Source: Phytophthora sp. 'mugwort' (Eukaryota; Oomycota; Peronosporomycetes; Peronosporales; Peronosporaceae). Taken from it: a DNA stretch of 64,000 nt. The notes below the pieces were generated by a model. It searched no databases and was not told the DNA's origin. It worked only from the letters and a program-made list of their open reading frames with translations. The position numbers were made by a program, and so were the translations under genes. The stretch lies in contig JAUCEF010000007.1 in NCBI GenBank assembly GCA_033558025.1, positions 6,138,001 to 6,202,000 of the forward strand, read 5' to 3'. Below, in pieces: positions 54,666 through 64,000 of this stretch (position 1 is the stretch's first letter; each line of letters opens with the position of its first letter).

Positions 54666-57600
54666 ATGGACGCAAACCAGTTGCGCGAGCTGGAGACGCT
54701 GTGCCGCTTGTTGTACGAGAGCGGGAACGAGTCGGAGCGCGCACACGCGCAGCAGGCCGTGCTTATCTTGCAGAGCTCGGCCGAATACATCCCGCAGTGC
54801 CAGTACGTGCTGGACAACTCGTCGTCGCCCTACGCGCTTCTCGTGGCCAGCACCAGCCTCACCAAGCTCATCACCTCGCACTGGAATAACTTCACGACGC
54901 CGCAGCGCGTCGACATCCGTACGCCTGCCCCCTCCACTCTTGAGGGAGACCCCATGTTGCACTAACACTAACACCACAACTCATTGTCTCGCTCCTACTG
55001 CTAGGTAACTACGTGCTGGGCTACCTGGCCCAGAAAGGCCCGACGCTTGAGAAGTTCGTGACGACATCGCTCATACAGATGGTTTGCCGCCTCACGAAGT
55101 ACGGCTGGTTCGACGATGAGCAGCACCGCGAGATCGTAGCCGAAGTCACCAAGTTCCTACAGGCCACGGTGGATCACTGCGTCATCGGCCTGCAGATCTT
55201 GAGCGAGCTCGTCACCGAGATGAATCTTCCCGTGGCAGGCCGCAACATCACGTTTCACCGCAAGATCGCCGTATCTTTTCGAGAAGACTCGCTCTTCCGG
55301 ATCTTCCAGGTGGCGCTCACGTCGATCAGGCAGCTCCAGATGCATAACATTCGAGGTGCCACACCGCAGCAGGAGGCCAGGATGGGCGACCAGGCGCTGA
55401 CGGTGCTGATTAAATGTCTCTCGTTTGATTTTATCGGCACCAACCCAGACGAGTCGTCCGAGGAGACAGGCTCGCTGCAGGTGCCTACATCGTGGCGCTC
55501 GGTTATTCAGGACCCGGACACATTGCAGCTGCTTTTCGACTTTTACAAGACGACCAACCCACCTAACACATCCAAGTGTCTCGAAGCGCTCATGTTGTTT
55601 GCATCCGTGCGTCGTAATCTCTTCTCCCCGGATAAAGAGCGCAGTGTGTATCTAGCCCACCTTCTAAAAGGTATCTGCGTGATCTTGCGCGGTCAGGAGG
55701 GACTCTCGGACCAGCAAAATTACCACGAGTTTTGCCGTTTGATCGGTCGATTGAAGTCGAATTACCAGCTTTCCGAGCTCATGAAGACCGAATCATTTCA
55801 GGAATGGATGGACCTCACGCCCGACTTTACGATCAAGTCTTTCCGCCAGTGGCAGTGGTCTTCAAATTCGACGCATTACTTACTTGCGCTCTGGGCGCGC
55901 CTTGTGGCTGCACTGCCTTACGTTCGCGCAGACTCAGTGCCGGGCTCACCGAGCACCGGAACGATTAATTTCTTGGACACGCGGGTTCCTCAGGTGATTC
56001 GGGCGTATTTGCAGTCGCGCCTTGATTCTGCGGAGCAATGCGCTCTTGATGACACGCTGGACAATCCATTGGATGATGAGGGTGGTCTGTACGAGCAGCT
56101 AGACAAGCTGCCAACGCTTTGCCACTTCAACTACCGCCAGACCGGGGAGTACATTGTCTCCGTATTGGACCCGATTTTGAACCAATACGCGGAAGCCTGC
56201 AGCATCTTGGACCAAAGTGGTGGAGCAGTGATTCCACCGCAGCAGCAACAACAGCTGGAAAGCATGGAGAACCAGACAGCCTGGCTTGTGTATGCTATCG
56301 GCGCCATTATTGGCGGTCAAACATACTCGTCAACGTCGACAGAAGGCGACGAGATAGTAGATGCGGACCTCTCGCAGCGGGTGTTCCGCGCGATGCAGTT
56401 GACAGAGCATCGGATCATTGCGTCAGGTGGACAGACAAAGCCTAGCGTGCACTTTGAGTTATCGTTGCTATACTACTTTAGTAGCTTCCGCAAGAGTTAC
56501 ATTGGCGAGCAGCATGGTATGCCATCAGCCCCAACGCCGTCATCATCCATGCAACCTGCATCGGCAGGGTCGGCCTCATCACCTATCATGGCTCCTAGTG
56601 AAAGTGCCATGTCATCTAAGCACAAAGCATATTTGCGTATGTTCGAGCGGCTAGGACTGGGCGACCACACGGTCGTTGTGAACATGATGGTAACGAAAGT
56701 GGGCAACAATCTCAAATTTTGGGGTGAGACCGAGGTGATTATTAGCAAGACCCTGGCGCTTTTCTTCGAGGTTGCATCTGGATACTCCTCAGGCAAGCTC
56801 CTTCTTGGACTGGAAACTGTGCAGTACCTTATTGGAAATCATACGGCAGAAGAGTTCCCATTCCTAGCAATCCCAGCTAATACGCGGCACAGGACGACAT
56901 TCCACTCGACTATCGCACGGCTGATTTTCACGACAGCATTCGATGAGTCTTCAGAGCGGTTCGAACGATTCATGGAGCCTATTGAGAACGTACTGAACCA
57001 GCTCCTACAGACACCAAATTATCGTTTACCCGAGGTCCGTGAGGCTGTAATTGGCGTATGCCGCGACCTGCGAGGAATCGTACAGCAGACGCACAACCGG
57101 CGCACGTACAGTTGCATGTTCGACTTGTTGTATCCGGCGTATTTCCCGGTGTTCGTTCGTGCTGCCGACGAGCTATATGATCACCCGGCTGTGACCACTG
57201 CTCTGCTCAAATTCTTGCAGGAGCTGGCATACAACAAGGCCCAGCGTGTGACGTTTGACCAGAGCTCAGCCAGCGGTATCTTGCTGTTCCGCGAGCTGAG
57301 TAGCGTTGTGGTGGCGTATGGACGGAGAATACAACCAGTGCCAGCAGGAAAGAACCCGTACGGCGATAAGTATAAGGGTGTGGCGCTGTGTCTGGGTATT
57401 CTGTACCGTGCTTTAGGCGGGAATTACGTGAATTTCGGCGTGTTCCAGCTGTACAATGACAAGTCGCTGGAGAACGCACTAGAGATCGCGTTGCAACTTG
57501 TCTTATCTATCCCTCACGAGGACTTGATGCACTACCCGAAGGTGAAGAACGCATATTTCTTCTTTCTGGAGATTTTGTTCCGCAATCAGTTAGCATCTGT

Positions 57601-58099
57601 GGTGGCGTTGGAGGACGGCATCTTCCGTCAACTCGTGCAGTCATTGCACGAAGGTATGAACTCGTATGACTTGGCCATTGCTGCTCAATGTGCGACGGCA
57701 GTCGACCACTTAGCGTCATTGTATTTCCAGGAGATGAAGAAGAAGCGTGATACGCCTGTCAAGCATGCTCTACGTGCACACGTGCAAGCTTCGCCCAGTA
57801 TGTGGTCAACGTTGCTGGCAGCTTTGCTGGATATTCTGGTGTATGGCGAAGTGAATGCTCAGTGGGCGCTTTCACGACCGATCCTGAGTCTCACACTTTG
57901 TAGTGAAGAAGCACTCACCAATTACCAACAACAATTGAGCTCTTCACAGCCACCAGAGAATCGCGCACAGATCGAGGAGGCTTTTGCCGCGCTGTTCGCA
58001 GACGTGCGCCCCAACCTGGAGGCTGCCAACCGCGACAAGTTCACGCAGAGGCTCGGCCAGTTTCGCAACATACTGCGCGGCTTCCTAACCTTCCAGTAA
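54666..58099 (+). CDS. XPO7: Exportin-7 (RanBP16-type nuclear export receptor)
   Basis: Two exons, 54666-54918 and 55005-58099, join in phase 1 across an 86-bp intron (CC|GTACGC donor, ACTAAC repeats, CTGCTAG acceptor) to give 1115 residues, close to the roughly 1087 of human XPO7. The junction restores the family stretch VDIRNYVLGYLA. The N-terminal importin-beta-type region (LETLCRLLYESGNE..RAHAQQAV, ALLVASTSLTKLI) and the HEAT-like body (ALTVLIKCLSFDFIG, MDLTPDFTIKSFRQWQWSSNSTHYLLALW, FRNILRGFLTFQ end) all agree with XPO7. A short poly-Gln and a Ser/Pro-rich insertion (about residues 485-590) are lineage-specific. XPO7 carries folded cargo out of the nucleus with RanGTP. Exon 2 is uninterrupted over 3.1 kb. 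Confidence 0.95.
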
Positions 58100-58749
58100 A
58101 TTAGTGGAGTCAATTGCGATGTACCAGCCCTTCACCTTCTCGCGAGTAATGCAACGATGGTGACCAACGGAATTGGAATGGAAGCGTATTGCTAACTGCG
58201 GGTTGTTCGTTTTGGCACGGAGGATTTAAGGACACGGACTGATGCAAGCGAGAGATGTGAACAAGAGCGCAAATTTAACTCGTAGTCAACCGAGGAGAAA
58301 CCGGAGGTGGCTAGTTCTTAGATTGGTGCCTTGTAGAGGGCAAAGCGAGCGTGACTTTGTCATTTCCAAAGATTTTGAGCGAATATTGCTGATGCGAGTG
58401 CAGATGCATTAATTGAAAATGCAACCGATAGACTAATAACGGAATACACCATGGAGCACCCACCAGGTCATGGTCATTTAATCAGGATTTTTATGGAACA
58501 AGTGGGGTTGCAGCGGACAGCACTGACGAGCTGGAGGCTGTTGGGTGAGTGTATGGGTGGTTGCCGTTTGGTGGTACGAGGGGTGTTGACGACGGTAGTA
58601 TACCATTTTGGTATGTTACCTGCGTGGGACTCATGTGAGGAACGTATCACTGCCAAAAGATTGCAGTGAATCATACCAGTGGCGGCTTCTTCGGCGCAAG
58701 TGGATACGTGATCTGAATCTACAGCGAGAAAGGAAGAGAGTATTTAGGT
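58100..58749. other. Convergent intergenic region
   Basis: The 3' sides of exportin-7 (+) and the ERF4-like gene (-) face each other here. I see no gene; frames near 58450-58870 lack family resemblance and overlap the ERF4-like exon in antisense. Confidence 0.45.
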
Positions 58750-59364
58750 CTAATATGTACCAGGTAACTTCAACTCGAGCCACTTTCTTACCCAGGACCT
58801 ACCACACGATCGTACTAACTGCCACTCGATACCAGCTCGTTCAAAGCAAATACGATTGTTTATTCTTGTAAGAAGTGCACGCACGTATTGTTCAGCCTGC
58901 AACACAAGACAACAAGAGTCAGAGCCTCTATTGGCAATAATTGCGCAAAACACAGCAACGTACATCCCTGATACAGAAATTGGGACATAAGAGGGAGAGG
59001 CCCAGTGTACAGGGACAGCAGCCGTAGCCGCAGCATATACAAAAGAAACACGGCCAGTAATCCTGCATAGTATTGTTGATCTGGTTGATGGCGATGTCGA
59101 AGTCCGTCTCCTTCACCTGTTCAGCCACAAAATCAGTCTTGCAGTCTTCTCCCCCCCTAGCTTCTAATCACTGCATACCAAATGACTGAGTTCGGGCGGG
59201 AAGTCATCCTCATAGGCTCGAGCCACGCCTGTCACGAAACGCATTCGCGTCGGGTAGAGCCGCACCTCGCCGTATTCCTTCTCGCCGTCGGTGCGTGCGG
59301 AACCCCGGACCATCACTACGCACGCTGCATTTGAGGAAACATCGTGGAAACTCGTTGCTACCAT
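58750..59364 (-). CDS. ERF4/GOLGA7-like palmitoyltransferase partner
   Basis: Built from three exons: 59364 or 59313 down to 59179, 59116-58964 and 58896-58750 (introns 62 and 67 bp, phase 0). From the ATG at 59313 the product is 144 residues; from 59364 it is 161. The domain is recognisable as Golgin-7/ERF4: YGEVRLYPTRMRFVTG, DDFPPELSHLVKETDFDIAINQINNTMQDYW, a Cys-rich segment with CICCGYGCCPCTLGLSLLCP, then INNRICFERAGIEWQLVR and SWVRKWLELKLP. Such proteins stabilise DHHC acyltransferases that palmitoylate Ras-type proteins at Golgi or ER. The Cys-rich hydrophobic middle is itself a likely lipidation site. Each exon alone looks trivial, so the gene is easily missed. Confidence 0.75.
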
Positions 59365-59665
59365 CGCCCACTCCGAAGGGGAGTGAATTCCTAGCAATCT
59401 CCACAGAGAAAGTTTAACCCTGCATGACCATTTCGCCAAGATTTGGATTGCAGAGATCAGCGGCGCTTGAGAGTGGTTGTGCACCGCAGATTTACGGCTC
59501 GCGTCGTTTCCCGTTGGAGCGACCTTCATGCGACGTATCAGATTGAAGTGGGGTTTAATAGGAGTGATGGTCAGATAGTTGCCTTTACTCCAAAAACATT
59601 CTACGTGTAAATCAGACGTGCTGGGAGGCATAGTGGCGTCGACTATTCCGCTAGCGTTGTCGCTA

Positions 59666-60228
59666 TCATTTTGGGGTGGCAGCCTTCTTGCGTGGTTCTG
59701 GGGTTGCGATGGCGTCCAGCACAAACTTCGCTCCTGACGAAGTGTCTTGAGAACTAGTGCGCTTGCGTGCTGGCTGTGCAGGTTGTGGAGCGATGTAGAG
59801 AACACCACTTGCCGACCGCCGCACGATTGGTCCATCTTTACTGCCATGCCGATTCAGTCGTGTCTCCAGGATGTTGCGTGTGAGGTCGGTGCGCCACTCC
59901 TGACATACGATACTCTTTAAATCCGCATCGCTTAAATTTCTTCCTTCCCTGTGAAGGGTTCCGTTAGTCATCTTCTCCGCAATAATACATGAAAAAGATT
60001 AAGCCGTTTCACGTACTCGCCCATTTCTCGGCGCAGCTCTTTCTTAGCCCAGGCACTAAATGAGTCGCTCGGGTGTAAAAGATCGGGGTTTCCTCGGAAT
60101 GTATTAACCTTGGTGGTATAGTACGTCATGTGCATAGGTTTTCCTGCGAACGCCTTCCATTCCTCTGGGATCTGCTGCTCGATACGCTCCACGCGTGGAG
60201 CCATCTCGTGCTCGCCATTCTTCGCCAT
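59666..60228 (-). CDS. Short conserved-looking protein with basic tail
   Basis: Two exons, 60228-60017 and 59948-59666, joined across a 68-bp intron (GA|GTACGT donor, GACTAAC branch, TTCACAG acceptor), phase 2, give 164 residues. The first part has AFAGKPMHMTYYTTKVNTFRG. The junction region (SFSAWAKKELRREMGEEGRNLSDADLKSIVCQEWR) has the look of a helical, weakly HMG-box-like segment, and ETRLNRHGSKDG follows. The tail is basic and Pro-rich (PARKRTSS, EPRKKAATPK), typical of nuclear proteins. I cannot name it. An upstream ATG at 60279 would add 17 basic residues; a TTTGCAG just after it suggests a spliced leader, so I prefer 60228. It lies in a same-strand run between guanine deaminase and the ERF4-like gene. 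Confidence 0.65.
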
Positions 60229-60335
60229 GCTCGTTATTGTGAAGGAGCGTCTTTTCAGCTGCAAAGGGGCGAGAAACACTACAAGAAGTTATTTAATTGC
60301 TTGAATTATCTGTGTTAAAGTCTGATGACGTTGCT

Positions 60336-61799
60336 TTAATCCTTAGCCAGAGACAGTGGCTGAATATTGGGATGTACGCGAACGATAGTTAACGGGGAGT
60401 TTGTAACTTCAAGGAGCTTCTTTGTGCCGAGACCAGACACCGCACTTTTGACTTGACGACCGGCCACAAAGATATTGACGATGTTCCGATCATCTCCGAG
60501 GAATAGGAACTTCTGGAATGTGTGCAACACGTCCGCAGCCTCGACGGGATCATGAGCTTCGTCGATGGGGCCGTTGGGAGCGTACGGGTCTATCACCAGT
60601 GCGTCGAAGTCCTTGCCAACCATAAAGTTTCCCACCTTATCACCAAGTCCCAGAGCTTCGGCGCTCCCTACGGTAGCAAGATGGAAGGCTTCTGCATAGG
60701 AGAGCGATTCGTTCTGCGGATCGTCGCTGTCTTCATCGCTGGAGCTGCCGTTGCCAATGGAGACGAGCTTCGAGGCGATAACAGCTTGACGAATGGCGTC
60801 TAGCATTGATGGAGAATAACCACCGGACACATCAGTGCCCAGTCCAACCTTGATTCCTTCTTGCAGGAGTCGACGCACGTTGAGAACGCCGCTGGAAAGC
60901 GAAAAGTTCGAGTTCGGGCAATGTATCACAGCTGTCTTCTTTTCACGAAGGAGTTCACGCTCGCCCTTGCTGCACCAGATGCAGTGCGCCATGTACGACC
61001 GCTCATGCAGCAGTCCATGGTTGTCGTAGACGCCTGTGTACGTCTTGCTCTCTGGGTGCAGACTCTTAACCCAGCTAATCTCATCACGGTTTTCGCCAAG
61101 ATGAGACTGCACTGGCAACTTAGGGGTGTGCTCTCTCGAGATCTTTGCCAGTGCGTGCATAAGCTTTGACGTGCAGCTCGGCACAAATCTGGGCGTGATG
61201 ACAGGCGTTAACAGCTCATTCTTCTTGTTCTGCACGTAGCGGACAAACTCTCTCGTATCATCAATCGATGCCTGGGTGTCTTCTTGCAAACCGGACGAGC
61301 CGTTGCGGTCCATGTTGACCTTGCCCACGAAACCTCGTTGGCCCACCTGCTCTAAGATATCGGCGAGCACCTTGCAGGCTTCGAGATGCACCGTAGCGAA
61401 GTACGAGCATGTGGTCGTGCCATTGTTCAGGTGACGACGCACCGCCTTCTCGTAGACTGCTCGTGCGTAGTCTACATTCTGGAATTTGGACTCGTACGGG
61501 AACGTGTATGTCTCCAACCATTTGAGCAGCGGCAGATGCATCCCCACACCGATGAACGAGTACTGCGGGGCGTGTGCGTGGCCGTCAATGAAGCCCGGAA
61601 GCAGCAGCTGGTCACCCAAGTCCACGAGCTCGTCGAAGTGCTCGGTTGTGGTTGTATCCGTCTCCCATCGACCCAAGTCCAAAACGAAGACGATTTTGCC
61701 GTGTTCGTCTACCCCGATAAGTCCGGGTTGCAGTACTTGCAGTTCGCCGAGCGCGACAGAGTGCACAACATTGGCCTTGTACGCGATGATGCGGCACAT
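60336..61799 (-). CDS. GDA: Guanine deaminase
   Basis: 487 residues, single exon. It converts guanine to xanthine and ammonia in purine breakdown. It is an amidohydrolase-fold enzyme with the zinc ligands visible: H74 and H76 in GFIDGHAHA, H233 in QSHLGE and D323 in LGTDVSGG, with E236 as the likely proton carrier. MAHC at 270-273 and HCPNSNFSLSSG are also family marks. PLLKWLETYTFPYESKFQN and KFLFLGDDRNI align closely with animal and fungal GDA. A short Asp/Ser/Glu insertion (about residues 355-367) is local. The start at 61799 fits the family length. A run of CTT units lies just upstream of it (61808-61828). Confidence 0.96.
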   Translation of the reverse strand: MCRIIAYKANVVHSVALGELQVLQPGLIGVDEHGKIVFVLDLGRWETDTTTTEHFDELVDLGDQLLLPGFIDGHAHAPQYSFIGVGMHLPLLKWLETYTFPYESKFQNVDYARAVYEKAVRRHLNNGTTTCSYFATVHLEACKVLADILEQVGQRGFVGKVNMDRNGSSGLQEDTQASIDDTREFVRYVQNKKNELLTPVITPRFVPSCTSKLMHALAKISREHTPKLPVQSHLGENRDEISWVKSLHPESKTYTGVYDNHGLLHERSYMAHCIWCSKGERELLREKKTAVIHCPNSNFSLSSGVLNVRRLLQEGIKVGLGTDVSGGYSPSMLDAIRQAVIASKLVSIGNGSSSDEDSDDPQNESLSYAEAFHLATVGSAEALGLGDKVGNFMVGKDFDALVIDPYAPNGPIDEAHDPVEAADVLHTFQKFLFLGDDRNIVNIFVAGRQVKSAVSGLGTKKLLEVTNSPLTIVRVHPNIQPLSLAKD

Positions 61800-62629
61800 G
61801 GGCTCTTGTCTTCTTCTTCTTCTTCTTGGGCTAATCTTCGACTTGCGCTGCCGTCAGCAAATTGCGGAATGAGCTAATTCTTCGCTGGTTATTATCAGCC
61901 TGTGTTGCTGTTCATATTCGCATTCAGCGACGAAAAATAAACAAAAAAGGTCCGTTTTACAAGCTGTGACACGGTCTACGTGTGCACTGTACCACTAGAC
62001 CTACCCGTCGTTTTGCTTTTCAGACGGTCAGTGAAGCCGGATCTCTCATTTTCCGAAAAGGAAAATGAAAAGCGGCTCCTTTTCCTGGACAATACGATGC
62101 TTGGGTCAATGCCGTACGTTCAGGTTCAGCAGTATGATTGGCCCGAAACCCGAGGTCTGTTAGGACGGTCGACTCCGTAGTGTTGTTGGCTGCACTAACC
62201 CTCTGTAGTCAACCATTGCAAAATTTAGCGCTGCCACCTTATATTAGTAGTAACTTTCAGAACATTACGTGTACGTGTTTTTTTAGTGTATGCTAATTAT
62301 TATCTTAATTCAATATCGAGAGTAGGCGTAGACGTTTCTAAACGTTTCTAATATCAAGCCGTTTGCTTTCGTCGACGCAGCCATTCGATAGGATTAGAGC
62401 ACAAGGAATGGGCGAATGCGTTACACGTTGTCGCATACTACTCCCTTCCAGAACAAGGTGCGATATTAAGTTCATTTGAACCACAACAAGGTGGGCCTTA
62501 ATACCAAAAGACGCGACGTACCGCCACCATTCGCTTCATGTGCGCAGCTCCACAAAGCGCCAAGTTTTGGCGCCAACCTGGTGAAAAGCGTGAGTGGCGT
62601 TCTTCTTCTACAATGAAAATTGACTGCCA
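61800..62629. other. Intergenic, no recognised gene
   Basis: It includes the guanine deaminase upstream region with a (CTT)n run near 61808-61828. Farther on I see no coding family and no clear repeat boundary for the mariner remnant to the right. Confidence 0.45.
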
Positions 62630-62814
62630 TTGCAAGATTTCGCCCCTCCCGACCAACTTGAACCAACATCATTAACCATGACTTGGTCCACACCACTCAG
62701 GACCACGCTACCCATGCCCGCGTTGGTCTCAACCTCGTATGCACCGGACTTGACCGCGTCCGTGCACAACTCGACCAACGCGCTGGCGCCCTACTTGACC
62801 GCCGGGCCTGTACT

Positions 62815-62960
62815 GGACCGACCATCGCGCCCATGCTGCACTCACCCAACGCGTCATTCTGGACTCGACCACCGCGCCGTCGCACTACTCGTCCACCGCG
62901 CCCATGCTGCGCCCGACCACCGCGCCCATGCTGGACTCGACCACCGCGTACGCGCTGGCC
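62815..62960 (+). repeat. Imperfect tandem repeat, about 20-bp unit
   Basis: A unit close to CGACCACCGCGCCCATGCTG recurs four to five times with changes and spacers (for example near 62818, 62898, 62919 and 62940). In translation it gives repeated LDHRAHA-like steps, which I take as a by-product. Confidence 0.6.
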
Positions 62961-63099
62961 TCCACCACAGACGCGCTGAGGTCGCCACGGACTCGACCAT
63001 GTGCACATGCCGTTATCCATTGGGTTCACGAACATGACACTCTTCGAGAGGGTGGGAGAGGACGTAGCTCCGGTTGAAACAACCATGCTGACCGATGCA

Positions 63100-64000
63100 G
63101 ATATGCCTGCTTGCGACCGCTCCCGTCGCCGCACCCGCAACCTTATAGCGGATAAGTTGGACCAGGTGGTCCAGTGTCTACTGACGCGTCTAAGGAATGA
63201 GTCGCCACGGAAAGGGGCCAAGGCTGAGGTAGCTACACACCTTCACCTGCATGTCAAGACGGTGTGCCGTATCTGGAAGCGTGCAGAACGCGAGATGCAG
63301 CGATCAGGGTCTACCGCGTCGTTTCCCGTAAACACAACAGCGGGGGTCGGCACCGAGACCATAGCCAAGCCCTCGAGGCTCTATGGCAGACACCTCTTGC
63401 TCGACCCTCGACTATTCGTTCTGCGGCTGAAGCTTGTAGCCTTCCTCCGACAACGCGTTTTCGGGAGTTAAAGCGCGGAAGTCTGCGCTCCCATAACAGT
63501 GTGGTCCGCCCACTGCTGACCGATAGAAACAAGCGAACGCGGCTGGTATGTACAACACTGTGCATCTGGATGAAAAGATTTTCTACATTACAGAGCCGCA
63601 GTGGCGCTTCCTGTTGCTGCCAGATGAACCTGTACCGACGCGACGCGTGAAGGGCAAGCGTTTCGTGATTCGTGTGATGATGTTAGCGGCCATCAATAGG
63701 CCTCATTACACCGCTGGAAAAAGTTTTGACGGGAAGCTCGGAATTTGGGCCTTTACGAAGCAAGTGGCTGCTAACGGTCTAGCGCGCGTCGACCTGCTGG
63801 AACGCTCGAGAAGGAGGTCTCAGTGACTAAGGACGCCTATCGCGAGAAGCTGGTGACGAGAGTGCTGCCGTCAATTTGTGCAGGATGGCCAACCGACGGG
63901 CGGGTGATCCTTCAGCACGACAACGCTCCCGCACACATCCCCCGTCCGACCATGATTTCGCTGTTGCTGTTGAGCGCTGCAATAGGCAGGTGGAGCTGCG
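63100..64000 (+). pseudogene. Tc1/mariner-type transposase remnant (runs off the window)
   Basis: An HTH part reads KGAKAEVATHLHLHVKTVCRIWKRA (about 63217-63290). It is followed, in another frame, by the TIRSAAEACSLPPTTRFRELKR linker and PLLTDRNKRTRLV. The first catalytic Asp lies in VHLDEKIFYIT (about 63560), with VKGKRFVIRVMMLAAINRP and FDGKLGIWAF downstream. The second lies in VILQHDNAPAH (about 63905-63940). Spacing and motifs fit a mariner-like DDE enzyme. Frameshifts occur near 63300, 63545 and 63820. The third catalytic residue and the right end lie beyond the window. Confidence 0.75.

Noticed and set aside
59164..59847. 227-codon minus frame as one gene
   Set aside because: Its upper half overlaps the exon ending at 59666 in another frame; only the last part (from 59364 or 59313 to 59179) is supported as exon 1 of the ERF4-like gene.
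62630..63037. 135-codon frame with His/Arg-rich repeats as a protein
   Set aside because: The residues follow from the 20-bp DNA tandem repeat and the frame runs into the mariner remnant; no independent support.

Overview
This is a eukaryotic nuclear window, most probably from a Phytophthora-like oomycete. Genes are compact, with GC-rich third positions and short GT..AG introns (mostly 55-105 bp, often with a CTAAC/CTGAC-type branch site). EF-1alpha has a leader intron, Inr-like start sites are present, and the transposon families (half-tRNA-primed copia, chromodomain Ty3/gypsy, GCR1_C Crypton, pogo-like, MULE, piggyBac, Tc1/mariner) fit a gene-dense/repeat-dense oomycete genome. The species is not determinable from sequence alone.

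Layout. 1-2690: no gene recognised, but a TA-flanked foldback element lies at 1294-1722. 2691-10399 is a gene block: EF-1alpha, an inverted pair of ARMT1/DUF89-type genes (4552-5838 + and 6095-7381 -) plus a third, dead copy (about 7757-8440 +), then an mRNA cap guanine-N7 methyltransferase with two WW-like domains at its N terminus. 10400-46200 is a repeat island of about 36 kb. It holds a TA-flanked MITE, a piggyBac copy split by a complete but dead copia, pogo-like and MULE remnants, a second copia with matched 245-bp LTRs and a perfect 5-bp target duplication, another pogo remnant, a Crypton, a GATC-rich gypsy-like block with convergent coding regions on both strands, a 5'-truncated LINE, further pogo/Harbinger-like pieces and a TIR element with a TA duplication. 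46200-61800 is a second gene block: an NTF2-like/C2/tail-anchored protein (+), a NUDT15-type Nudix hydrolase (-), a small coiled-coil protein (-), an ABCB half-transporter with seven exons (+), RPB9 (+), exportin-7 (+), an ERF4/GOLGA7-like palmitoyltransferase partner (-), a short basic-tailed protein (-) and guanine deaminase (-). 62600-64000: a short tandem repeat and a Tc1/mariner transposase remnant that runs off the window.

Most exon structures given here were built by hand from splice signals, reading phase and family alignment from memory. They fix several genes that simple ORF calling breaks (ABC transporter, RPB9, exportin-7, ERF4-like, Nudix, coiled-coil gene).

The genes are mostly housekeeping functions: translation elongation, mRNA capping, RNA polymerase II, nuclear export, nucleotide sanitation, purine catabolism and protein palmitoylation. 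The observations most worth following are the two near-identical gene-conversion tracts in the inverted ARMT1 pair, the WW-domain/cap-methyltransferase fusion, the two-stranded GATC-rich retroelement, and the NTF2-C2-anchor protein.
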